From Branchiostoma floridae (Eukaryota > Chordata > Leptocardii > Amphioxiformes > Branchiostomatidae), in the NCBI RefSeq assembly GCF_000003815.2, contig NC_049993.1:9635904-9675563 (forward strand): DNA of 39,660 nucleotides, in the 5' to 3' direction. Made by a program: the position numbers and the translations under genes. The notes beneath the pieces are model-generated. The model saw only the letters and a program-made list of their open reading frames with translations. It did no database searches and was not told the origin of the DNA. Shown piece after piece: positions 32,701 through 39,660 of the stretch (positions within the stretch are counted from its first letter, which is position 1; each line of letters opens with the position of its first letter).

Positions 32701-32824
32701 AAGTTGGTTTAGGGTTTTTTTAAATCATGTAATAGATGAATTGTAAATCTTTCTCAATTTTATTTTGTTAAATTTTCCCCTCTCTAACATTTTTGCAGAA
32801 GAAGATGTGTATGAGGAGTTCTAA
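23699..32824 (+). CDS. FYB1: FYB/ADAP-PRAM1-like adaptor protein, 12 exons, 533 aa
   Basis: Predicted coding exons: 23699-23704, 25293-25977, 26484-26577, 27009-27088, 27369-27490, 27922-28019, 29313-29493, 30253-30430, 31502-31554, 31677-31711, 32151-32194 and 32799-32824. All introns are GT-AG, all phases join and the sum is 1602 bp. The start ATGG has A at -3. Residues ~30-230 are proline-rich. Acidic tyrosine motifs occur at Y8, Y241, Y272, Y322, Y346, Y515 and Y530. Residues ~363-422 form a Lys/Glu helix. Residues ~420-495 match the helically extended SH3 (hSH3) domain of FYB: PEGKWLARNEDGRYGYI here versus a near-identical core in FYB. Vertebrate FYB links Fyn and SLP-76 to integrin activation; phosphotyrosines recruit SH2 partners. 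This protein has one hSH3 where FYB1 has two, so it could equally be the pre-duplication ancestor of FYB1, FYB2 and PRAM1. Family assignment is firm; the symbol is by homology. Confidence 0.87.
23705..25292 (+). other. Intron 1 of the FYB-like gene
   Basis: AT-rich, with a short CA microsatellite near 24813. No embedded gene was recognised. Confidence 0.5.
25293..25977 (+). CDS. FYB1: FYB-like exon 2 (proline-rich region)
   Basis: Acceptor TTGTACATGTAG, donor GTACGT. It encodes residues 3-230, beginning with the first tyrosine motif DDIYDDP. It contains many PxxP segments, including LPPLEVLGEPPKKPARPPEV, which resembles the SH3-binding stretch of vertebrate FYB. Confidence 0.9.
26001..26111 (+). 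mobile_element. Short decayed copy of the GGGCTCGAAATA MITE family
   Basis: Starts CAGGGCTCGAAATACC in intron 2 and ends in a degenerate TTTTGAGACTTG. The interior CCTGCACCTAACCTGCAC matches the element at 36475. Confidence 0.55.
26484..26577 (+). CDS. FYB1: FYB-like exon 3
   Basis: Encodes FEEDEDGDMYEDVE and a basic tail; the DMYEDVE motif is a likely SH2 docking site. Donor GTAAGT. Confidence 0.85.
26907..26965 (+). repeat. tRNA-derived SINE fragment
   Basis: TAGCCAGTGATTGG resembles a pol III A box, and GTGAGTTCAAATCC about 40 bases on resembles a B box. No cloverleaf or acceptor stem is evident, so it is a SINE head rather than a tRNA. Confidence 0.4.
27009..27088 (+). CDS. FYB1: FYB-like exon 4
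   Basis: Encodes EDVYEDTE followed by PPPLPSPRTP, a tyrosine motif next to a polyproline segment. Donor GTATGG. Confidence 0.85.
27369..27490 (+). CDS. FYB1: FYB-like exon 5
   Basis: Encodes a short proline-rich segment and DNDETYDDICP. The YDDI core resembles the YDDV motifs that bind the SLP-76 SH2 domain in vertebrate FYB. Donor GTGAGT. Confidence 0.85.
27922..28019 (+). CDS. FYB1: FYB-like exon 6
   Basis: Encodes EDEDLYEGLDE. The acceptor is a triple CAGCAGCAG, so one or two glutamines may be included or skipped. Donor GTCAGG is weak. Confidence 0.8.
28754..28925. mobile_element. Foldback MITE, ~170-bp hairpin
   Basis: AGCAGATCCTAC ... AAGATAGTATCAAAA ... CTGGCAAAGGAG on the left is mirrored by CTCCTTTGCCAG ... 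TTTTGATACTATCTT ... GTAGGGTCTGCTT on the right. Together they form an almost continuous hairpin in intron 6 of the FYB-like gene. Confidence 0.8.
29313..29493 (+). CDS. FYB1: FYB-like exon 7 (charged helix)
   Basis: Encodes SKSESTEDILDKDKKARK and then a long Lys/Glu/Arg run ending in KKKFK. The same charged run precedes each hSH3 domain in vertebrate FYB, where it forms the N-terminal helix. Confidence 0.9.
29623..29993. mobile_element. MITE with TIR CAGGGCTCGAAAT and 5-bp duplication GTATA
   Basis: CAGGGCTCGAAAT at 29623 and ATTTCGAGCCCTG ending at 29993 are perfect inverted ends. GTATA flanks both sides (29618-29622, 29994-29998). The interior is rich in GTGCACCCA. The ends look hAT-like, although hAT duplications are usually 8 bp. 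It lies in intron 7. Confidence 0.85.
30253..30430 (+). CDS. FYB1: FYB-like exon 8 (hSH3, first part)
   Basis: Encodes most of the SH3 fold: KMDLLVKEGELLTVVKMED then CPEGKWLARNEDGR. Donor GTATGT. Confidence 0.92.
30440..30725. repeat. CACTTGTCC-rich dispersed repeat
   Basis: CACTTGTCCTATCAGGCAAG at the left and CACTTGTCCAATCAG with CACTTGCCTGGGACAATCAG at the right frame an AT-rich core in intron 8. It is probably a MITE, but the exact ends are not resolved. Confidence 0.45.
30751..31319. mobile_element. TIR element (CCTGTCACACAT) interrupted by a LINE tail
   Basis: CCCTGTCACACAT near 30752 is mirrored by ATGTGTGACAGG near 31307-31319. Inner CCCAACC/GGTTGGG blocks are also inverted. No clear target duplication was seen. 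Confidence 0.5.
30940..31160 (+). mobile_element. 5'-truncated LINE tail with poly(A)
   Basis: Translation gives FFPRTTSLWNNKASTDLLPH and, after a shift, LFKLRVNRHLSSQY, the C-terminal FF-RT--LWN-LP ... FK--LN--L pattern of CR1/Jockey-like ORF2. A run of about 14 A residues (from 31146) follows. Confidence 0.7.
31502..31554 (+). CDS. FYB1: FYB-like exon 9 (hSH3, end)
   Basis: Completes YGYIVANSLEMDTHTGKS, the last strands of the domain. Good polypyrimidine acceptor; donor GTAAGT. Confidence 0.9.
31677..31711 (+). CDS. FYB1: FYB-like exon 10
   Basis: A 35-bp micro-exon encoding SSSSYLGVEED. Donor GTAAGT. Confidence 0.8.
32151..32194 (+). CDS. FYB1: FYB-like exon 11
   Basis: A 44-bp exon encoding DEGTYDDCRPREEEE, with another YDD motif. 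Donor GTATGT. Confidence 0.82.
32799..32824 (+). CDS. FYB1: FYB-like exon 12 (C-terminus and stop)
   Basis: Encodes EDVYEEF and the stop TAA. Vertebrate FYB also ends with acidic tyrosine motifs. Confidence 0.85.
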
Positions 32825-34570
32825 CAATGACAACTGCACAGGACTACATACTGGTCAGTAGCTTGGTCATGGGTGCGTCCAGGGAAGCAATCAAGGGCCA
32901 ACAGAGCTAGTCTAAGAATAGGATGATACAAGGCCTTAGCACTAGTAGCACTTGATGAAGTAGCCATATCAAAATTATCTTTTAAGTTAGAATGTGTATA
33001 ACCAAGAGTAAAACTCATTGGGCTTGTATATACTTATATATTGATCAACTAAAAGGTGCATGGTGTTTGAATTTTTTAAATTGTGTAATGCAGATCAAAT
33101 GTTAATGATCATGCTATTGTGGAAATGGTGATATTGACACCTTTCACTGCAATTTTGAAGTAAAAAAAAGTTGACAGTACTAGTAAGTACTACATTTGTA
33201 CATGTGTGCGGTGTATGTTCAAACTTTCACAGGGTTTTAAAAACACAGTGACAATCTTTTAGGTTAACAAGAAACCTTTAGCAGCGCACATGATACTTTG
33301 ACAGTATTTTCTGGTTAAGTGCCGTAAATTGTAAATTAACAAAAATGCCTAGTATGTAAAATGCTCTTATTGGTAATCTCTTTATATTTAATGCTCTTTT
33401 ATAAAAGCTGTCAATGGATTTACTAAGTCTGGAAGTTTTATTACTATTGCGATCTGCCATCTCAACAATAAGACAAATCATATCTAAAAATTTAGCTTTA
33501 TCTGACTTTAAAAATTGTATTTGGTAATAAATTCATTATTTTATGATAACCAATAGATAGCCTAACATTTAAATGCAGTAGACAAAGGTAATATGTATGG
33601 AGAATTTCATATGGTAAAATCAATGGCATGAAAACATTTGATGAAAATATATATTTGACTTTATTGTAAAAATATTGTATATCGTCTTAACATATGCATT
33701 AGAAAGCAATGTAATTGCATGGCATTGCATTATATGACATCACAAATAACATTACTGAGTGAATTGAATTTGCTTACATATTTTCTCTTGCACTTGTAAT
33801 ACTAAATATAACAGTGTACTGACATTGTATTCTGCTTTCGATGCAACAGTTAGGTTCAAAAGAATGATGAATACTTAGTTAGGGCTTGTTTTCAGACAGC
33901 CTGTTCTTAAATTTAGAGGAGGATGGCTGTCGATTGAAGTTATCTGGATACACTATTGAATAGAAAGCACATTAAGTACTCTCCAATCAGAGTTAAGATG
34001 CGTTGAACAATTCATATCAGTCTTACTTGCTTTAAAATCATATTTTGTACATCAATTATGTAACACCGAAATGTATTACAGTGTCCCAATGCTGAATTGT
34101 AATTAATAACAGTTGCACTGAATTCAAGGTGACTAAGCATTTGGACGTGGAAGATTCGTAAGAGAAAGTGGGAAAATTGATAAACTATGTTCTCTTGGTA
34201 TTTGATATTAAAATTGTACGACTGAGAATTTGTAGACCTCACCAAAAGGTGACAGATGTAGTACATGGTGAGCATGTACATGAGACAATTTGGTTGTGAT
34301 AGTCTACACTCTACAGCTTGTATCTTAAATGTAGTTTGTTGGTTTGTCAATTGGGCCTATTAAGTAGAATTGTTATGTGATGTCTTTGGTCTTTATTTGT
34401 AAACCAGATTTACTGACTTAAATATATTACAGTTGATAATCACATATTCATTGGTATTGTTAAATGTTAAGGCATTTTAGTGATACCTTGTATTATCAGA
34501 ATATCAGTTACATTTTCACCCCATAATCATATATTCCATTTTGTTCAATAAACAGATTTCTAAAATTTTG
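32825..34570 (+). other. FYB1: 3' UTR of the FYB-like gene
   Basis: AT-rich sequence with no other gene. AATAAA near 33524 could give a short form; AATAAA at 34547-34552 is the stronger candidate, just before the LRRC42 stop on the other strand. Confidence 0.6.
34547..34552 (+). terminator. Poly(A) signal of the FYB-like gene
   Basis: Canonical AATAAA followed by T-rich sequence. It lies about 250 bp from the stop codon of the converging gene. Confidence 0.65.
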
Positions 34571-34804
34571 AAAATTCAAATGGCTTCATCTTGACTTTGT
34601 GCATGTTTTTTTGCCCTGCTGATGGAATATGCAGTAAAGTTTGATTTTTGTCTCTCTTGGAGGTAGCAAGTCTACATGTACATTTGTATGGAGCTTAGGA
34701 TGGAATGCATTTGTCCCTGGTATCATCAAGTCTTCCACTGATCTGAGCCCATGGCAGAGAATGGAGACCGGTTTTGGGTCGGTTTGGTGTTCGACTCGCT
34801 GCAA

Positions 34805-35178
34805 TTATAAGTAGCTCTTTAACAAGTCCCCTCCCTCCTCATCTGACCAGCTGTCAAAGTTGTCTCTATCCTTTTCTCGTACTACAACTGTCATGTTATT
34901 GTCCTCCTTCGACGACTTGTTTCCGTCTTGTTCTGACAGTGGTCTACTTTGTGAACATCTTTGCTGTGTACTGGTTTTCTCAGAAGTTACATCATCACTG
35001 CCGCCACAATGCTTGACAGTTTGTGCTAAGTTGAATGAAAGTTTTCCTTTGGTTGTTGGTACAAATGTGTTCTTTGCCTGGCAGTTGTTGGTGACTTTTC
35101 TGTACAGGTGAAGATGCCCCTGAAGTCTTCTATGTTGGTTCTTAAGACATGACAGTTTGGATGGTACGGTTTTACGAT
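34805..35178 (-). CDS. LRRC42: LRRC42 exon 9 (C-terminus and stop)
   Basis: Acceptor TTTTCCTATTTTGCAG. Encodes a basic then acidic tail ending in DSWSDEEGGDLLKSYL and TAA. The acidic Trp-Asp and LL-SY ending is conserved with vertebrates. Confidence 0.9.
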
Positions 35179-38100
35179 CTGCAAAATAGGAAAATTGCAT
35201 GATCTTTGTGACCCTCAATGTTACTCAATCTTTGCGTCTTTGTCAATAGTTAATTTCTGAGAGTTTTTGTGGTGAAAAATACATTTTCAGACTGAGGTAC
35301 TTTGCAATCTGCTACTAACATCAACACAACGAAAACTTCACAAATAAACAATGTCTCAACTGAAACTGAACTAGCTAGATCTTAATGTACTTCCAAGAAG
35401 GTATGACAAAAGGGAAACTTACAGAACTTGCGTAGGGACAGTGATCGGGGATCAGACTCTTTGTCATTGTCAGCTGTTGTTGGTGGACTGGTGTTCTGTC
35501 TCTTTGCTGGTTGTAGCCAGTCTTCCACTACCTTGTAACACATAACAGAACAGGAAAATGTCTTTGTGGGTCTAAGTACAGGTATATAAAATGTACCCAC
35601 TACTCTATCCATTTATGGCTTTTTGCTGCACTGGTTAATTGACAACAAAGATCAGTAAACTAAAATGCACAAATGTCTGTCACTTTGTCACATAAAAATA
35701 TAATTCCCTTGTTCTACAATAACAGTGAGTTTTAAGGGTCACCATAGCTACATTGACGAACAACATTCTATGACTATATCACTTGCAAGTTGATCAATGC
35801 ATTGTAAACATGTTTTTTTGTACTAAATGCAGGAATATTGTTTACAACACTCAATAGTGGTACAGAAATATATAGTGAGTCACCTCCTGTGCCCACCCAA
35901 CATTGTTGATTGTATCGTCCTCGCTGAATTCTGGTAGCGTCTTCTGGCACTGTACCCAGCCCAGGTTACATAGCTTCTGGATGCCGGATGTCTAGGATAG
36001 GGTTTGAAAAACAACCCAGGTGTTAAACACAGGGACTCCAACAGAAACAAATGCCAAGAAATGTCCCTGCACAACACACTGGTACAAATATTAAACTTCA
36101 TGTATGAATGATGGAATCAGAGAAAAAACCTTGAACAATATAATGTTGACTAGGTAGTTGCCTAGAGTCCACATGGTATTGTACCTGTTGCAATTCAAAT
36201 AAAGTTAAAGTTGATGTTAACTAGCAAATGATAACTTACTGTCAGACCAGTTTGTGAGAGGTTGACCGCTCGTAGACTCTTGAATGGCACCAGGCAACCC
36301 ACCACCTTGTCATTCAGCTCTACATTATCTGTAGAAAGATTTCAGAGCAAATGTCATGAATTAGATATGTGCATCGACATAAATGATAATCCAAGTGTTC
36401 AAAAGTATGAGGGCATAATCACCTGACTTACGTACTTAGACTTAGGGGCTCCCGTGCCATGTAACACATCACCTGCAGGGCTCGAAATACTTTTTTCTGC
36501 ATAACATTGAAAATTACCTGCACCACACAAATTTTACCTGCACCACTGAACTAAAATTGTTCAGGAACCATGCATTGCTATTTTACACTTTATCAATGCA
36601 GCTAATAACAATCCATACACACCTACATCATAGAACATTTATGTATAAAACCCAGTACATGGACCAGTGCAGGTTAGGTGCAGGTAGACACCAGAAATTC
36701 CTGCACAGCTCCTATTCTACCTGCATTAACCTGCATATGCAGGTGGTATTTTGAGCCCTGCCACCTGTTTAAAGGCTGCACACACACACACACAAACCTG
36801 CCAGACTGAACACCTCCATGCCACCTGGCCCTCTCCCAAACATCTTGTAGGGCATGGTGACTCTCTGTACACCTTGATGAGACAGGCAGTTCCTCTGAAG
36901 GCTAAGGTGGATCAGACTTGGTGGAGAGATAACATAGAAAAGGGTTAGAACATAAGAAAGCATTTCAGCTCCTTGGAGAAACACTGTAGCAAGAACAAAG
37001 TTGGTTGTACTTGACAAGTAGGCATATCTCTGGTATTTCAATACTTGAAAAGTAACCTTTAATAATCAACAGACTCAGACTTCAGACAGTAATATAGCTC
37101 TTATAGTATTTCAGTGCAGTCAAATTGAGACTTGAGTGATGTTGAGTCACATAAAGCTGGCTTGTTTTATAGTCATAGAAGCATTCAATACAGAAGTGTG
37201 CATTAAGGACATGCTTTAGGATAGACTGCAGTTTCAACTTTGTGTTAAGAAGCTAAAATAATTTTCTACTCTGACAATACAAAGTAGGGACACTTTGTTG
37301 GGATCAGGTGACCTCATACCTAGGCATCTGACTGATTTCTCCCAGAATGCCATGGTCATCCCCCAGTCCACAGTTGCTCAGGTCCAGCTGCTGAAGGGCT
37401 AGAGGAGGAAAATCAGTGGGATTATGGAACAGAAATACTGTAAATGCATTTAACTTTGCGGAGATTTAATTTTACAGTAGCGGGAAAATGGACTTTTCGC
37501 TGTGGTTTTAATTTTGCAGTTGCACCATGCACTGTAGTCTCTAACTGTTATGGAAAAATGTTTGCGGTGGTTTTAAATTTGCGGTGAAGAGGCTGCCGCG
37601 AAAACCGCGAACATTAAACCACCGCAAAAGTTTCTGCATTTACAGTATTCCCTTCATGCATAATACCTCATGCACCATATGTTAAGTCAGTTTGTTTTAA
37701 TCATTATTGCAGTTTATAATTCATATCTTAATATTACAATTTGGCAATAACTACACTGCTGGTTACGGGGTTAAGCATTAAGTACAAGGTTAATTACAAG
37801 ACTCTATCATCACAGGTTTATTATAGGCTCCCTGAAAGTCCTATTTGATAGAAAAATTGATTTGACAAAAATGATACGACATATATGACAGCACCTTTTA
37901 AATGTAATGACCTTTGTTTGTTTGTTTGTTTGTTTTATTGGGATCTCCATCACCTACTTGTCATATACTGAATCCCAGGCTGTAGATAATTATTCAGTGG
38001 TAGGACTTGTCCCTTAACTGTTAGGGAACTCAGAACCAAGTCCCCATAGGCCTCACAGAACAGGCCGAGCGTCCTGGCAGCCTCACCAGGCAGGCCAAAT

Positions 38101-39430
38101 CTCCCAGTGTCCTGGACTGCCTGAAAACAGGCCACAGATGAAGCATTAAGTTCTTCCTACAGAACTAAAGTCAATATCTGCACTGACATCTTGGCTTCTT
38201 GCTTTTAATCAGCAGAGGGCATGACAAACTGTGCTTAAAGTAAGTTAGTTCTTTGTCACAGGTAGCTAAAACTTAATGAATGGGGCAAAAATAGCTGTAA
38301 AATTGACTGTGGTTTTGCAGGAATACCTTTACTTGGAAAAAGCTTACCTACCAGATGCATGAAGCTTTTCATGAAATTTCCAAAAACACAAACAATTGAA
38401 ATCACTACAAACATTTCATTCACTTGTTCCTTGGACCAATGACACATTAGACATGCATGTCTCAAGTTGATGTAAGAAGTATACAGACAGACATCTGTCC
38501 AGCATTATTGTCATGTAATACCTTGAAGAGTTGGTGCCCCACCAGTTCTGGGAAGTCCACTAGTGAGTCCACCATGTGGATGTTTTCAGCAACAAAGTCC
38601 AGGCAGAGACTGAACAACTTTCTTGGAGCACCTTTTGCAGGTGAAGTATGTGAGCTGCATCGGTCTAGATTTGCTGTGGAAACTGACATTCATGAAGTAC
38701 TGTTATAAAAATAGTGGAGATCATGAGTCTCATGGATCATATGTAAATTTGTTGGTGTGTCACAGTGTGTGTGTGTGTTTAGAACACACTGTTTATAATA
38801 TAAGTGTGCGTGTCTGTGCATTGTGTGTTTGTACCACTGACGCAAGGAGCTTGACTAACGTTAACTTTATTTAATAAGCCCTTTCAGTTTCACAGAGATC
38901 AGAATGCATGTGTGGCAACATGAATTCTTGGTAATAACTAATATGTCATTTGAAGGTTATACGTAAAAGCCTCAAAAAAGAAAACAGTCCTTGTCTTGAC
39001 CATTGTTCCGATTTGCATAACAACTTTGTTTTCCTTTTCTTTGTTTCCTGTACCTTTCACATGACATGATGTCACCTAGAAGTGCTGTAGCCGCACATGC
39101 GTTCTGATCTCCGTGAAAGGGCTTATTCATATGTCACAGTGTGTGTCACTCACAGTGTCACTGTGTATGCATATGCATTCCGTCTGTGCACGTGTGGGTA
39201 TGCGTGTGCACGTGCGTGTGTTTAACTTTCCCCCAAAGACACACGATGTTAAAAGGTTATATAAATCTAACAGAAACCCCACCTGCAGGAGTCGGTTCCA
39301 GCCTGCGCCGTTTCTCAGGCGGGCCCATGCGGGGCGGTGACCGCATCCTGCCGTCCTTGTGCCGTACGTAGATCGGGCCTGTGTCCGATAACTGGTCAAT
39401 GGCGTCTCGGGGAAACGTCTCGAAATACAT
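34805..39430 (-). CDS. LRRC42: LRRC42 orthologue, 9 exons, 446 aa
   Basis: Minus-strand coding exons in order: 39283-39430, 38522-38673, 37958-38120, 37320-37398, 36798-36916, 36240-36328, 35884-35991, 35423-35531 and 34805-35178. All introns are GT-AG, phases join and the sum is 1341 bp. Landmarks match vertebrate LRRC42 (about 428 aa) in order: DTGPIYVRHKDGRM near the start; KLFSLCLDFVAENIHMVDSL; FCEAYGDLVLSSL; leucine-rich repeats LQQLDLSNCGLGDD, LIHLSLQRNCLSHQGV and LRAVNLSQTGL in exons 4-6; then FYRKTVPSK and a C-terminus FDSWSDEEGGDLLKSYL. LRRC42 is conserved in animals, but its biochemical role is poorly known. The segment between the N-terminal motif and KLFSL is shorter than in vertebrates; a skipped small exon in the 38674-39282 intron cannot be excluded. 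Confidence 0.92.
35423..35531 (-). CDS. LRRC42: LRRC42 exon 8
   Basis: Encodes VVEDWLQPAKRQNTSPP and a polar linker; ends in phase 1 to form the FY codon pair with exon 9. Donor GTAAGT. Confidence 0.85.
35884..35991 (-). CDS. LRRC42: LRRC42 exon 7
   Basis: Encodes TSGIQKLCNLGWVQCQKTLP and a GWAQE end that aligns with the GWADQ of vertebrate LRRC42. Donor GTGACT. Confidence 0.88.
36240..36328 (-). CDS. LRRC42: LRRC42 exon 6 (LRR)
   Basis: Acceptor AAATCTTTCTACAG. Encodes FKSLRAVNLSQTGLT. Donor GTAAGT. Confidence 0.9.
36475..36761. mobile_element. MITE with GCAGGGCTCGAAATAC ends and CACCT duplication
   Basis: Left GCAGGGCTCGAAATAC and right GTATTTTGAGCCCTGC are inverted with one mismatch. 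CACCT flanks both sides (36470-36474, 36762-36766). It sits between LRRC42 exons 6 and 5. Confidence 0.85.
36798..36916 (-). CDS. LRRC42: LRRC42 exon 5 (LRR)
   Basis: Encodes SLIHLSLQRNCLSHQGVQRV, corresponding to the LHLKDNCLSDAGV repeat of vertebrate LRRC42. The donor GTTTGT opens into a TG microsatellite. Confidence 0.88.
37320..37398 (-). CDS. LRRC42: LRRC42 exon 4 (LRR)
   Basis: Acceptor TTTTCCTCCTCTAG. Encodes LQQLDLSNCGLGDDHGILGE. Donor GTATGA. Confidence 0.9.
37436..37647. mobile_element. TA-flanked MITE, TIR CTGTAAATGCA
   Basis: TACTGTAAATGCA at 37436 and its exact reverse complement ending at 37647. The interior has GCGGTGGTTTTAA and CCGCGAAAACCGCG palindromic blocks. Tc1/mariner-like by its TA duplication. 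It lies in an LRRC42 intron. Confidence 0.85.
37958..38120 (-). CDS. LRRC42: LRRC42 exon 3
   Basis: Acceptor GGCCTGTTTTCAG. Encodes LFCEAYGDLVLSSLTVKG. The donor GTAGGT gives the phase needed for exon 4. Confidence 0.9.
38522..38673 (-). CDS. LRRC42: LRRC42 exon 2
   Basis: Acceptor TCAGTTTCCACAG. Encodes the KLFSLCLDFVAENIHMVDSL block and FPELVGHQLFK. Donor GTATTA. Confidence 0.92.
38873..39125. mobile_element. MITE with AATAAGCCCTTTCA ends
   Basis: AATAAGCCCTTTCA ... GAGATCAGAATGCATGTG on the left is mirrored by CACATGCGTTCTGATCTC ... TGAAAGGGCTTATT on the right. It lies in LRRC42 intron 1, flanked on both sides by CACAGTGTGTGT-type repeats. Confidence 0.8.
39283..39430 (-). CDS. LRRC42: LRRC42 exon 1
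   Basis: Encodes MYFETFPRDAIDQLSDTGPI then YVRHKDGRM and a basic PEKRRR tail, ending in phase 1. Donor GTGGGG is weak. Context around the ATG on the minus strand is AATCATCATG-like and unremarkable. Confidence 0.85.
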
Positions 39431-39528
39431 GATGGTACAGTCTAAGTGTTATCCAAGTTAAAGTACGGTAGAAATCGTAAAATACCCAATATACGATGTC
39501 ACAAAGCATCTTCCTCTGATTTTCAATT

Positions 39529-39542
39529 TGCCGCCATTTTCA
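39529..39542 (-). promoter_or_regulatory. YY1-type motif upstream of LRRC42
   Basis: On the minus strand it reads TGAAAATGGCGGCAAA, the YY1 consensus in the orientation common at TATA-less start sites, about 100 bp upstream of the ATG. No other gene is visible from here to the right edge. Confidence 0.5.
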
Positions 39543-39660
39543 GAGCATTACACTTTGTTATAGGGATGTTAGTAAATATTTGATTGCAGATTGCTACCGA
39601 AAGTAATATCTGTAACATATAAAGGAAGACTACTAAAGATAGTTCATCCGAAGATATATG

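Overview
The window is eukaryotic. It holds two multi-exon protein genes with GT-AG introns, AATAAA poly(A) signals and dense families of small terminal-inverted-repeat (TIR) elements, minisatellites and broken LINEs. An immune-type FYB/ADAP-like adaptor gene, an LRRC42 orthologue, compact introns and many CR1/Jockey-like and DIRS-like relics suggest an invertebrate deuterostome, most likely an amphioxus (Branchiostoma). That assignment is inference; no species marker was identified.

Layout. (1) 1-1640: tandem array of a ~199/206-bp satellite, cut by the left edge. (2) 1640-3571: unassigned DNA with one dispersed-repeat fragment. (3) 3572-9586: a ~6-kb unit bounded by matching TIRs beginning CACTGCATGAAA, with a 3-bp ATA repeat on both sides and arrays of a GGTAAAT motif just inside both ends. 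This resembles CACTA/EnSpm elements. Inside are two minisatellites whose units contain palindromes, a CpG-containing promoter-like block, and a likely spliced, mostly non-coding three-exon transcript ending at an AATAAA. No transposase was recognised. (4) 9587-19100: a graveyard of retroelements. It contains degraded LINE reverse transcriptases on both strands, a DIRS-like reverse transcriptase, a degenerate minisatellite, and direct repeats arranged A1 ... B1-A2 ... B2. A 100-N assembly gap lies at 18799-18898. (5) 19100-23300: a CCAAT/octamer/TATA promoter-like cluster, a TA-flanked TIR element filled with palindromic octamer (ATGCAAAT) repeats, and two further tandem arrays.

(6) 23699-32824, plus strand: a 12-exon gene predicted to encode 533 residues, homologous to FYB (ADAP)/PRAM1. 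It has a proline-rich N-terminal half, seven acidic tyrosine motifs, a charged helix and one helically extended SH3 domain. All twelve exon phases join and the coding sum is 1602 bp. (7) 34805-39430, minus strand: a nine-exon LRRC42 orthologue (1341 bp, 446 residues). The two genes converge tail to tail. Both are riddled with MITE-like insertions in their introns.

The two genes have no evident functional link: one is a phosphotyrosine-signalling adaptor, the other a leucine-rich-repeat protein of poorly known role. The most unusual object is the 6-kb TIR unit, which appears to carry a promoter and a spliced transcription unit as cargo.
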